Shown piece by piece: positions 34,511-47,600 of a DNA stretch of 64,000 nucleotides (the first letter of the stretch is position 1; each line of letters starts with the position of its first letter). A model generated the notes under the pieces. It had not been told where the DNA came from, ran no database searches, and worked only from the letters and a program-made list of their open reading frames with translations. Made by a program: the position numbers and the translations under genes. Origin of the DNA: Heterohyrax brucei (lineage: Eukaryota; Chordata; Mammalia; Hyracoidea; Procaviidae); NCBI GenBank assembly GCA_028571685.1, contig CM053154.1:5245501-5309500 (forward strand), read 5' to 3'.

Positions 34511-35005
34511 TGTCATGGAGTGAACAGTGTCCCCCCCAAAATGTGTATAGCCATTTCGTTGGGCCATCATTCCCAATATGTTGTGATTTTCCTAGTTATA
34601 CACCCTAATTTCTGCCTATGGCTTGTAGAGAGGAAGGTTATACTAAAAGAGGATTAGGGTCAGAGTGACACACCCTTGCTAAGGGAGTTTCCCTGGAGTG
34701 TGGCTTGTGCTACCCTTTATCCTTTCATCCTACGGGAGATAAAAAGAGAGAGAAGCAAGCAGGGAAGGAATCTCACACCATCTAGAAAGCAGCACTGGGG
34801 GAGAAGAGCAGTCCTTCAGACCTGAGGTTCCTACACTGAGATGCTCCCTGAGCACAGACCGACGCAACACGAGGACTTCCCTCCAGAGCCGACAGAGGGA
34901 AAGCCTTTCCCTGCAGTGGACACTGTGAATTTGGACTTGTAGCCTAGCAGACTGGGTAAGAATAAACTTTCCTTTGTTAAAGCCATCCACTCTGTGTTGT
35001 TATCC
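34511..35005 (+). mobile_element. Solo LTR, same family
   Basis: Starts TGTCATGGAGTGAACAGTGT; shares 'gagtttccctggagtgtggc', 'tgtagcctagcagactgggt' and a late AATAAA with the other copies. The 3' end is decayed. Confidence 0.78.
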
Positions 35006-35289
35006 ACAACCTTGTGCACATTTTGGGGGACAAATCCTGCACAGCCTTGTTTTTTAGGAATTCTGGATCTGTCCTCACTTGGCAGTTGAACTAGTCCCCA
35101 TGGCATGTGACGAGATGGCTGTAAATTAATTGTGCGATTGAGGAAGCCTGTTCATGCTGGGTGGCTGTTGCCATAGCAACCCTTGGTGCCAGACCAAAGT
35201 CCAGCTGTAAACCTTTTAGACCAGGTTCCTGTTCATAGTTCAGTGTTCCTTAGCAGAACCGTTCCTGAGCAGACCGAGTTTTTCTATTA
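35006..35289. other. CLRN3 upstream region
   Basis: Unique-looking sequence between the LTR and the CLRN3 promoter; no site could be assigned with confidence. Confidence 0.3.
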
Positions 35290-35403
35290 CATGAAGTATT
35301 AAGAGTCCATTTCTGTCTGCTGGACTCCAAGCGGTGAGGTCTAAGACTATTTTTTAAAGACCTTTAATTTTTTTTACCCTTGTGAACTTCTTGTCCTGAG
35401 AAA
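35290..35403 (+). promoter_or_regulatory. Probable CLRN3 proximal promoter and 5' UTR
   Basis: No CpG island precedes the start codon, which fits a tissue-restricted gene. An AT-rich run with a TATA-like ATTTTTTAAAG lies at about 35349-35359, some 50 bases before the ATG. The transcription start cannot be fixed from sequence, and a longer 5' UTR is possible. Confidence 0.35.
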
Positions 35404-35632
35404 ATGCCGACCAAGAAGAAGACGCTGATGTACTTGCTCGGCTTCCTCACGAGCCTGGTGCCTCTGCTCCTCATCTGCGCCATTCTTGGCACGCAGGCCT
35501 GGGTCACCAGCACTGTCACCATCAGTGACGGCACTGCAGATGGCACCGTGGTCATCTCCTACGGACTCTTCCGTGGCAAGAGCGTTCAAGAGATGGACCA
35601 GGGACTTGCAGAGTCTGACAAAGATTTTCATG
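35404..35632 (+). CDS. CLRN3: CLRN3 coding exon 1
   Basis: The exon encodes residues 1-76 plus the first base of codon 77. The start ATG has A at -3 and opens MPTKKKTLMYLLGF, the expected clarin-3 N terminus, so this start is preferred. A basic KKK patch precedes the first membrane segment (about 8-29); the rest is the first extracellular loop, including GLFRG. The donor is ...TTTTCATG|GTAAAGAA at 35632/35633; translation past it stops three codons later, which confirms the exon end. Codon 46 (35539-35541) is GAT (Asp) where human CLRN3, as I recall it, has Asn of an N-G-S sequon. Confidence 0.95.
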
Positions 35633-38600
35633 GTAAAGAATAAGATAGTTTGAACGGATGTAGTGAGAGAGTGTTAACTAGGTAAGATTCACCTAACGAC
35701 ATTTGGGCCGGATAACCACTCAGCATGATTTCCTTGTGAACTTCGAGTTAGGATGCAGATGTGAGCAGACTTATTAGTTTTGAAACCTCACTGTCTTATT
35801 ATCTCGGCTTCTTCAGTTCTGGTTTTGTCTGTTAGATAACAGTGAAGTCATTTAATCAGTGGCTGTGGTGTAGGGGGAAACCCTGCTGGCAGAGTGGTTA
35901 AGGTGAGCAATTCAAATCCACCAGGTGCTCCTTGGAAACTCTCTGGGGTAGTTCTGCCCTGTCCTATAGGATTGCTATGAGTTGGAATTGACTCGACGGT
36001 GTGGGTTTGGTTTATGTTTAAATAGGAGCCCTGGTGGCACGGTGGTTAGGAGCTCGGTTGCTGGCCAGAAGTTGGCAGTTCGAATCCACCGGCTGCACCT
36101 TGGAAACCCTGTGGGACAGTTCTACTCTGACCTATAGGGTTGCTATGAGCTGAAATTAACTCAGCAGCAATGGGTGTTGGTAGGTTTAAATAATACCTCT
36201 CAAGTTTATTGACAAGTAATAAAAATACACAGTAGCAGTATGGTATGTTTAACTAACACTAAAAATAACTTTCTTTAATGGTATGGCTGTAATTTTTTAG
36301 TTAAAACAACAGCTTCTGTCCAGACTTCATTAGTGGTGTGCATGTGGGAAAAAGAGAAGTGGAAATCTTGGCCAGTTTCTTATTCCTATTTCTCAAGCTC
36401 ATTTCTTTAAGCAACGTTGACTTGCGTTTGTGTCTCCAAAGTATCTCATGTTGTTGGACCTCTTATTTTCACTGATTCCATTAACTTTCCAGTTTACAAG
36501 AATTTTTATTTTTATTTTTCCTGATTTACTGCATAATGCTACACTCTCAGTGGGTAGAAGTAAAGTCATTAGGAATGATGGTTTGATTTATCAATTGATT
36601 TGACTTTTGATGTTTGAATGTATATCTTTTCTTAAAATTTAAAGGCAACACGTAAATTACTGGAAACAGAATTGAAATTATTTAGTCACGAGGAATCAGT
36701 TAATATGAAATATCTATGCATACCTATGGGTACAAAATAAGTTGCTGTCATCAGCATCTCATAACAGCAGTAAAGAATCTATAGGGACAAAATCTATAGG
36801 TGCAAAACATACCATTTTAATGAACTTAGCTTTGAGCAAATGTTGCATGCAGGAGTTAGACATCATTATCAGGTTTTATACAGCACCGCTGATACCGAAA
36901 GGTCGGCAGTTCAAATCCATTGTTTTCTTCTTGGAGAGCCTCTGGGGCAGTTCTGTCCTGACCTATAGGCTCCCTGTGAGTTGAACTGACTTGACAGCAA
37001 CAAGCTTGTTTGTTTTTAAATGGTGTCATTGAGGATCCCTAGTGGTGCAGTGGCTGAAGTGCACACTTCACCCGCTGCATGGGGAAAAGGATGCGGCAGT
37101 CTGCTTCCATAGAGACTTACAGCTCTGGACAGCTGCGGGGCAGTTCTACTCTGTCTGTGGGGTTCCTGTGAATCCTAATTGACTCAGCAGCAGTGGTTTT
37201 GTTTGATGCAGTCCCTGGGGTCCCTGGGTAGCACAGCTAACACATTCAGCTGTTAACCTGAAGGTTGGGGGTTCCAACCCACCCAGAAGCACCTAACGAG
37301 AAAGGTCTGGTGATTTTCTTGTGTCAGAGCAAAGTTCTGCTTTGACATGTCTGGGGTTGCCGTGAGTCAGAGTCAACTCAAGGGCAGCTGGTTGGTTGGT
37401 CACTGGTCACACAGTCGTCCCCTCTTCACCTAAAAAGATGTATCATCTCCTGCTAGGTCCAAACAGGCTGTGCAGTCCTGGGCGACACATAGAGGAAGGA
37501 CTTCCCGTGTTGTAGTGTAGGAGCTCTCAGCTGCCAAGGGAAAGCTTGGACGCTCAAACCCACCAGCTGCTTGGCAGGAGAAAGTGGAAGTCGGCTCCTG
37601 TGAAGGGTTACAGGCTTGGAAACTCTGAGGAGTGGTTCTGGAAGGTTCCTAGAAGTTGGAATTGACTCGTTGGCACTGGGTTTTGGGGTAAAGACAATGC
37701 ACGTAAAGGCAGAGGTATGAGTCCTAGACACTAGCTCTGGGTTTATAGTTTGTCTGTGACTTTGATGGACATTGTCAAGGATTTCATTTGACTTGACTCC
37801 ACCATCAACACCCGCGGGAGCAGCGGTTAAGAAACCAGACGACACATTGAACGGGGCAAATCTGCTCCAAGAGACCCCTTTCAGTGTTAAAGAGTAAAGA
37901 CGTCGCCTTGAAGACTAAGGTGTGCCTGACACAAACCATGGTGTGTTTGGTCACCTTACTTGCTGGCTGTGAAAGCCGGATGATGAATAAGGAAGCCCAT
38001 CTCAGGCACCCAGCGCTGCTGTAACAGAAGTACCCCAGGTGGAGGGTTTTAACAAGTAGAAATTTATTTTCCCACGGAAAAGCAGGCTAAAAGTCCAGAT
38101 TCAGGCCATCAGCTCCAGGGGAAGTCTGTATCTATGGGCTCGGGAGGAAGGCCCTTGTTGTAAAGCTTCCCCTGGGCTGGGAGCCTCTGAGGCACAGGCC
38201 CTCTGGGTCCTTTCCAAAGGACGTACTGTGCTTCTGTCCCTGCTGCTTCCCTAATGGAATGAGGTCCCCAGCTCCCTGCTTGCTTCCCTCTCCTTTATGT
38301 CCCAAGAGATTGCCTCAAGGCACAGTACACTTAATCTTAGAGGTGGAGTCCTGTCTCACCAACACAGCTGATACCCATCCTCCCACATTCACGTCATAGA
38401 GGCGGTGTCACAACGCACAGGAACAACACACAACATCGGGAATCTTGGCCTAGCTAAACTGCTACATGTGTTTTGGGGGGGAACACAATTCCATCCATTA
38501 CAAAGACAGAAGAATTGATGCCTTTGAATTATGGTGCTGATGAAGATTATCAAACATACCAGGGACTGCCAAAAGAATAAAACAAATCTGTCTTGGAAAT

Positions 38601-41600
38601 AGTACAGCCAGAATGCTGCTTAGAAGCAAGGATGACATGATTAAGTCTCACAGACTTGGGATGTGTTACCAGGAGAGATCAGTCCCTGGGGAAGGACATC
38701 ATGTTTGGAGAAGGGTCAGCAGAGAAGAGGAAGACCTCCGGCGAGACAGGCCGACCCAGTGGCCGCGACAGCGGGCTCAAGCCCAACAATGGTTGTGGGC
38801 ATAGCACAGGACCGGGCAGTGTTCTGTTCTGTTGTGCATAGGGTCGCTGCGGGTCAGAACCAAGCCGATGATACCCAATAACAACAACTGACTTTGTTCA
38901 TGAAATGATTTCTTTAAATCCAATGCAACGTGGTTTTCCAAGTTGTAAATCAGCCTTCGAGGTGTAAGTAATGCAATGTACAGCTGGTGTTCCAGAAACA
39001 CCACCCATCTCCACTGGGTCTACGTGGGCTTCACGGTACCGTAAAGAATACTTACTTCTCCCCAGCTGGAAATTGAACAGGCCAAAAGACAGTCACACTG
39101 TCAATCATGAGGCTAGCATTCTCAAAGTCAAAATGTACTAGTTTCTGAATCCTCAGAATTCAACAGTTTGATCGCTTGGCCCGCCCAGGCTGAGCAGGAA
39201 ATCGGCCAGTGGTGCCTAGATGCATCCCAGCTTGCCAGGCATCCGGGCGAAGAGCCACTTGATCTGTGCCAACCAGTGACCACGCTGCCTTTGCTGCTCC
39301 CCAAGTTCTGAGCGTTTGCTCTGTCAGTGAGGGCCTTAGCTACGGAGCAGAATTGCATAGAGTTCCTGGCCTTGCTGGGCTCCTCTGGGGGAAAGCCTCT
39401 GCATCCGTTAAGTCTAGCACCCCACGGTGAGTGCAGGTGCAGAGGTGAGCACAGGGGAGAGCAAGTGTGGGTGCAGACGCGTGTGCCAGCGCTCCTTGGG
39501 GACACAAGTTGTCAGGGCAGAATCTTGACACATGAGTTGCTCTGTGGAGTGGTATATCTGTGTAAGTGTAGTGTATCTAATAAGGGTGGTATGATGTGTG
39601 TGAATGTCGGGTGTAGGTATGCATGAATGTGGTGTGGTGTGTGTGCAAGTGTGGCATGATGTGTATTTTTGTGAGTGCAGTATGTGCTGTGTATGTGTGT
39701 GAATGTGGTGCGCCATATGTCTGTAAGTGTGACTTGATGTGTGTGTGAATGTGTAATGGTGTGTGTGTGTGTAAGTATGGAGTGATGTGTATGTGTGTGA
39801 GTGTGGTGTGTGCTGTGCTGTGCATCTGTGTGAAGGTGGTGTGGAATATGTGTGTAAGTGTGATGTGATTCATGTGTGCCTGAGTGTGGCATGTGCAAAC
39901 AGTTAACACATCCAGCTGTTAATTAGAAGACCAGGGTTCAAGTCCACCCAGGTGAGCCTCAGAAGAAAGTCCTGGCAGTCTGCTTGTGGAAAACCTGCCG
40001 CTGAGACCCCGAGGAGCACGGCTCTCTGCTGACACACACCCGGCCACCTGAGTTGACACTGATGCCTCAGCCACTGCCTTTGAAGGCCACTGTCTCACAC
40101 TCTGGGAGCCCACCTTTTCTGTGGTTCTGGACACTGGACGCTGCACAGACACGGTCCCCACAGGGACAGAACACATTATGTCTTCCCTAATCAGCAGTAA
40201 CAGGAAAATGAACCCCCTGCAGTGTGGTGCGGACTTCCTGCAAGTGCAGTTTGATTCCTGAGCTCCCTCGCTCACCGGAACACACCCGCACAGCATCGTT
40301 TTGACAGGACAGGTTTTTATTGAAGACATTTCTGTTCATGTCACATGGCATTTCTGTTACCTGGTACAAGGACAGTGTCCAGGCGGGTTGTGTCCCTGGG
40401 ACCCTTCACTGGGCCTTCAGCAGGGACTCTAGGACTCGGGGCTGAGTCAGACTCACCGGGCTGTTTATGAAGGATACTTTGTGTATGTGATACCTCCCCT
40501 CCCCCGGCCCCCCAGTCCAGGGAAGTGGACTGCGTTTGTATCAGGCTGTGGCCTCTCTAGGCTGCAGGCCACAGCTGCAGTTCTGACAGCCTTTGCGGGT
40601 GAGCCCGGCCCAGGCTGCTCCAAAGCACGGTGGAGAACCGTGGCTGAGAACCCCAGCTCCCTGCGGCCGGAAGCTGGTGGGTGGCCTTGCTGTGGTGGGC
40701 CTCGTTTCCCACCCTGGGCTGTGGCCTGAAGAGGAGGCGATAGAGAGGACGAGGCGCTGGTGGCAGCCTCACAGGTCACCCCTGCAGGTCGGGAGAAAGG
40801 CTGAAGGCAGGCGCCCTGTCCGCGGTGCCCCGCAGTGGACGGTCGCCTGGCAGGATGCGTCACCCGTCTGGCTCTCCTGCCCGCGGCCTCCTTTGCCTTC
40901 CACCCCATCTGTTCTCAGCCAGCTTGAAATCGCACAATTGGTCCGAGCTAAAAATAACTCAAAAACAAATATACTGCCATGTCCACAGAATTAATTTTGC
41001 AAAGAACGGGTGCTTAACATTGATTTCTCCCAAGGGTACAACAAGCCGCTTCCTCAGCGCTCCCACCTCCACCCCACACGCACACGAATCTCTCTCTCTA
41101 ACACACACACCCCCAACACCCCATGAACAGATAGCACACTTATACACACACAGGAAACCCACACTCACGCACGCACACACACACACACACAGTACACTGT
41201 ATGTCACATGACACAGACATCACACACACCACACTGACACACACACACTCAGTACCACACACCACGAGCCAGACACCGTACTCACACACAAACCCCACTT
41301 GCATACCACGTATACACACGCCACACTCACGCCACATGCGTCACATCCCCTTGATACACACCACACCACACTCACACACGTAACAGCACACCACACATGT
41401 GAGTCAGAACTGACTGGACAGCAGTGGGGCCGGTGGCTGAGCAGCAACCCGGTCAGGTGCATGAGAAGGGATGAGGGCCCCACCTCAGCCCAGAGCCTCC
41501 GGAGCTCTCTCGACAGTGTGGACTTACAGAAAAGGCAGCCACAAGGTGAACAGCATGGGCATCCGGGGGCCTCAGCTCTGGGCTGGCACCTCGATCCACC

Positions 41601-44600
41601 CATGGCCCCCTTTCTGGGTTCCGTCCACCCCATGCTGCAGCAGGCAGCGGGTGGCCGTGATAATCCTGGCCTCTGCTGGGGCTGCCAGAATTAGTGGCAA
41701 TTAGCTCCAATTGTCAGGGTGACGTTCTGATACAAACGCTTGTCCCTAAAAGGAAGGAAAAAGAACTGGATGTATCTGCTAATTTCGTAGGCAGAGAGCA
41801 GCTGTCAGATGTTACTCAGGTTTATTGTGATTTGATTCTTGCTACTATCGTTAATTTCTCCGCTCTCAGCGTTTCAGCTCCAAGCCAGGACCTCTGAGAG
41901 GGGACATGGCTGCCACACCTATGCTGGTAGGGAATCAGGACTGCTGAAAAATAAAAAATACAGCAGTTAAAATTCAGATACATTGTATCCTGACTACATA
42001 GGAAATGATGAATCAGTGGACCTCACGTGAACTGCCTTCTGAAAAATCACATTTGTTGGATTTTACCAACCGTCCAAACCAAAACTAAATTCGATTGTCA
42101 CCTTCTAGTTCATTCAGAACAGTAGAATGCTAAGTACATAAAGATAAACACAGAGTTAGAGCTTTCAATAAGTTTTGGAAAGCAGAAAAATCCCCCACAG
42201 CCCGGCCAGGTGTCCTGGACGTGTGATACGCTTCTCATGCTGGAATTTCAGTGTTCTAGTTCAGTATCCAAACGACTGTCTCAGCCAGCTGCCAAGCTTT
42301 GTGAAAAACAAAGTTCATTTTGTCCCCAGAAAACTTCTGATCAGACCCTGGAATTGCCCCTTCAAGTCTGAGGGCGAGGCTGGGTGCCTGCAGAATGGAA
42401 AAGAATTCTCGTGGTCGCTAAGTTTTGAAATAGCTGCAGTGTCTCACTCTGCCCCTGGGATCAGCTGTATCTTGCTGACAGTTGCTTCTTTTTCTTCTTC
42501 CTCTAGCCTTCCTTTGCTGTCATCTTCCACTATTGAAAGAGTGTGTGAGTGCCAGACTATATAAACCCAAACCAAACCCCTCGCTGTGGAGTCAATTTTG
42601 ACTCATAGCAACCCTGCAGGACAGAGTAGAATTGTGCTATAGTTTCCCAGGGGTGCCTGGTGGATTCGAACTGCCGACCTTTTGGTTAGTAGTCACAGCA
42701 CTTAAACATTACATCATCAGGGTCCCGTGCTAAACTATCCACCACCGCCACCCACAGCCGTTGAATCAATTCTGACTCTTAGTGACCCTATAAGACAGAG
42801 TAGAACTGCTGCATAGAGTTTCTAAAGAGCTCCTGGTAGATCTGAACTGCTAACCTTTTGGTTAGCACCCATAGCACTTAACCACTACACCACCAGTGTG
42901 TAGTCGTCCTAAACTCTGCATCTCTACAGGAGAGAAAAGAGACTCAGCCCGTGGCCAGAGCCCTCCAAAAGCCCTAGCCCTGAAACAGTGGGAAGGCCTG
43001 GGCAAGGACCAGCAGACTCCACCCACCCAACACAGGTGACACCTTTACACACCAGCCATCAATGACGAAGATATCAGTGATTTTTACCAACTTCTGCAGG
43101 CTATAATTGGTCGAACATGTGATCAAGATGCACTGATACTTATGGGTGATTAGAAAGTAAAATCTGAAAGTGAGAAAGAAGGATTGGTAGTTGGAAAATA
43201 TCACCTCAGTGACACAAAGAACACTGGGGGTCTTATTACAGAGCTTTGCAAGACCGATGACCTAGTCATTGGAAATATCTTTTTTCTACAATATGAGCAG
43301 TGACTCTGTAAGCAGACGTTGTTAGAGACACAGGAATCAAATCAACTGCATGGGTGGAAAGGGAGGGTGGAGAAGTTCAATGCCATCATTCAGAAAAAGC
43401 TGTGCTTACCACAGAACAGATCACCAGTTACTCATATGCAAGTTCAAGTTGAAGCCGAAGAAAATCAGAACAAGTGTATGTGAGCTGAAGTGCCACCATG
43501 AGCACATCCCACCTAAATTCAGAGGCCATCTCAAGAACAGATGACACAGTGAACACTAATGACCGAAGACAAGACAGCTTGTGGGATGGTACCAACGCTG
43601 TCATACATGAAGAAAGCAAGAGGTCATTAAAAAGTCAAGAAGAAAGAAAAGACCAAAATGAGTGTCACAAGCTAAAGTGGTTGGAAAAAAGGATGATATG
43701 AAAGAGCTGAACAAGAAGTTTCCAAGGGCAGCTCAAGAAGACAAATAAAGTATTATAATGACATATGTGCAAAGACCTGGAGTCAGAAAACCAAAAGGGA
43801 AGAGCAGACTTGTGGTCTCTAAAGCTGAAAGCACTGAAGAAACAATTCAAGTCCCCAGTTGCACTAGTGAAGGAGTCCATGGGAGGACAGTGGGTGACAC
43901 GGGGCGCATCACGGTCGCTGCACCCCAAAGAACTGGTCGGTGGTCCAGCCGTCACAAGAGGGAGCACAGGGTCAAGAACCGACGGTACTGAAGGGGTCGC
44001 CCCACTTACCCTGAAGGCGTTTGTGAAAAAAGAGGCTCCAGGGATAGGTGGAATACCAACTGAGATATCGCAACACACACACACAGTGCTGGAAGCACTC
44101 ATCTGCCTATGTCAAGAAGTTCGGAAGACAGCTGCCTGGCCGGTCATCTGGAAGACTCGGGTTTGTGCCCAGGCCAAAGAAAGGTGATCCAGGAGAACGA
44201 GGAAACGATTCAACAGTATCATTACTGTCACACACAAGCTAAACTTGGCTGAAGATCATTCAAAAGTAGCTGCAGCCCCACACTGACAGGGAACTGCCGG
44301 AAATTCAGGCTGGATTCAGAAGAAGATGCAGAACCAGGGATAGCATTCTGATGTCAGGAGGATTCTGGCGGAAAGCAGACAGTACCGGAAAAAGGTTTGT
44401 CTGTGTTTTATTGACTATGCAAAGGCATTTGACGGTGTGGATCAAAATAAATTGAGGAGAGCATTGTGAAGAATGGGAATTCCAGACCACTTGATTGTCT
44501 GAGAAATGTGTACGTAAATCAAGAGGCAGTTTTTCAGACAGAGCAGGGGGATACTGAGTGGTTTGAAGTCAGGAAAGATGTAGGTCAGGATTATGTCTTT

Positions 44601-47600
44601 TCACGCTACTTATTCAATCTGTGTGCTGAGCAAATAATTTGAGAAACTGGACTCTGAAGAAGGTTGGAGGAAGACCGCTTAACAACCTGGGGTATGGACA
44701 GGGCCCAGCTTAGCTTGCTGACAGCGGAGAGAGCTTGAAGTGCTCGTGAGGATCCAAGACCACGGCCTTCAGGGCGGATCGCACTTCAACAGTAAGCAGA
44801 CAAAAACCCTCGCAGCTCGACCAATAATCAACATCATGATAGAGAGAGAAAACAGTTGCCAAGGCTTTCCTCTTCCTGGGCTCCACAATCAACGGCGGTG
44901 GGAGCAGCCGTCAAGAAATCAGAGGAGGCGGTGTCCTCCTGTCAGCAGTGGGCGGGTCAGCTGTCGTTTCCAGGGTACCGAGCCCAGCCATCGGTTTCCT
45001 CCCTCTTGAGTCCACTAGCGTCCTTGGGTAGTGCCGATGACTAAGCCACTAACCGGAAGGGACAAAGATCTCCTTCTGAAATACCAGCCTTTGAAAACCC
45101 TGTGGAGCCCGGTTCTGCCCTCACACACACAGAACTGCCCTGAGCCAGGCTTCACTCAGTGGCAGCTGGTTGAGGGGTTCCGTTCTGTTCCTCTGCAGGC
45201 TGTGCTGACATGAAGTGGGATGCCCCGTCGCCTTTCTCCTGCTCTTTTTTCTCTCCTGGCTGCCACCCCCTTCTCTCTCTTCTCAGCTGTGTGTTCCTTG
45301 CCTTACATCCTCCTCTGGAGGAAGGTCTAGGGACAGGCCCTTGGCCACCAGCTGGCAAGGGTGTGCCTTGGATCATGAACTGGGCTGGTCGTGTTTTTCA
45401 TGCTTATTTTCTGTTCAGTGCGAGGGCATTTATCTCCCTCATAAGTTACTGATGGCTAAGAAAAAAAAACTGAAGTAATAGAATTAAGACTCCCAAATCT
45501 GAAGAACACTGGCTTCTGCATAGTGAGGGTCAAGTCTTAGCAGTGCCACACGTCTAACTCTGGGCCATACACCTTGAGGAGTGAAGTTGAACTAGATGAC
45601 GCAGCGGTTAAGAGCTAAGGCTGCTGACCAAAAGGTCGGCAGTTTGAATCCACTAGCCACTCCTTGGAAACCCTACGGGGCAATTTTACTGTCCTGTGGG
45701 GCCACTGTGATTCAGAATCAACTCGATGGCTGTGGGATTTTTTTTTTTTCTTTTTTTTGGTTGGTTTGTTTAATGAGGGTCAGCCAAAAGCCAAGTGCTG
45801 TCGAAGGGCAGTGGTGGCTAAACGGTGGAATTCTCATCTTTCATGCTGAGACCGGGGTTCCGTTCCAGGCCAGTTCGCCACACCTGCAGCTGCCACTCAT
45901 CTGTCAGGGGACATCTGCGTGTTGTTGTGGTGCTGAGCAGGATGGACAAGGAAGAAAGGTCTGCCGACCTGTGAAAACCCTGTGAACCATGACAGCCTGA
46001 TCTGAAACCAACCACGGGATGGCACAGGGCCAACAGCATTGGGCTGTCTAGAATAGGCATGCAGGCTCCCAAATCCAGCCCTGTCCTGTGCTTGCCTGAC
46101 TTAGGGACTCCTCACAGTCAAGTATCTAGAGAGGAGAGCGTGGGCAGGATACGGGACATGAGTGCCGGCAGCTTTTGGTCTAGAGCTCCGCACCCAGTAC
46201 TTACAAACGCTGCTTCAGTCTTAGGAATACTGGAAAGTTCTTCCCAGAGGACGCTGCATCTGCTGGTCATCCTGTCCCTGGTCCTGAGTTTGCTGGCCTC
46301 ACTGCTGAGCTGTGTGTTCACCCTATACAACAGCTTCAGCAACCCCTACCAGACGTTCCTGGGCCCGATAGGGGTGTACACCTGGAACGGGCTCGGCGGT
46401 GAGTACCCCGAGGGGCATGCTGCTCGGTGGACATCTGCGCTTTCCTCCTCACTGTCTCTGCCTCTCTCAGCTGCGTGGACACACTGTCCCATTCACGTCA
46501 CGGGAGGTCACGGGGCACGACTCTGTCCTGGGCCTGTGCTGGGGGCTGGTGTTTATCTCTGTCCATCTTTAGGAATTATTAAGCACCTTTTGGGAACAGA
46601 ATTCTGTATTGAATGCACCAGGGGGAGGTGAGGAGGGGGGTGGGGGGGCGTCAGAATATAGAACGTGAGACACATGTTGGGGTCGAGCGTGGAATGCGAG
46701 GCACGGAGCCATTCCGATTGTTGCTGGGTGCCCTGCAGTTGGTGCTGACCCCCATCGGCCGTGCGGGCAGGGTGTCCTCACAATCGTCATTCTTGAGCCC
46801 ACTGTCGCAGCCGTTGGGTCCGCTTTGGGAGATCATTAGAGCACAGAGGACCTTAAACTAAGCACCACCAACCAAGGACACACTCACGGAGCCCCTACAT
46901 GTCTGTAACTCCCCGTCGAGCCCCACGAGACATACAGACATATACAACACACACACACACGAACACATGTGCACACCTAAAGACAGTGTGCACAACTACA
47001 CGAATGTATGCATGTTCACATACACGTGCACACCTAAACACAATGTGCACAGCAACACAAATATACACACATGTAGATGCGCACACAATGACACATGTGT
47101 GTACACACATACACAATTCCTGCCACTATGTGCGTGTGTTCACTTATGTACATGCACATGCAAGTGCACATACCTGACTCTAGTCAACTTGAGATTCAAT
47201 CTAAACCTGACATGTGTGCACAGCTGTACCACAGAAAACCCAAACCCAAACCCATAGTGTCAATACCGACTCACAGGGGCCCTACAGGACAGGGTATAAG
47301 TGCCCCCTAGAGTTTCCAGGGAGCGCCTGGTGGGTTGGAACTGCTGACCTTTTGGTGAGCAGATGCAGCACTCCATCCCTCAGCCACCAGGGTTTCCGCT
47401 ACCTCAGAGTGCCATATATAGTGGCACTTACAAGGCGTCGGGGGCCAACACCTTTCCTGCAGGCCCCCTGTGAGCGCAGAGAGGCTGTAGGAGTCTGTCT
47501 GTTACTCAGGTGGGGGCGCTGGTGGGGAGGGTGAGGCCACGGTGACTGCAGACCATGGCTTAGCCTTCCGTGGGCTGGGAGTCAGGGTCAAGGTCAGGGG

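Noticed and set aside
45796..45870. Possible tRNA-Gly gene
   Set aside because: The arms do not pair cleanly and the sequence continues into a SINE body; the same holds at 56229.
46059..46631. 190-codon open frame around CLRN3 exon 2
   Set aside because: Only residues coded by 46219-46398 match clarin-3; both sides are read-through into intron past clear splice sites.
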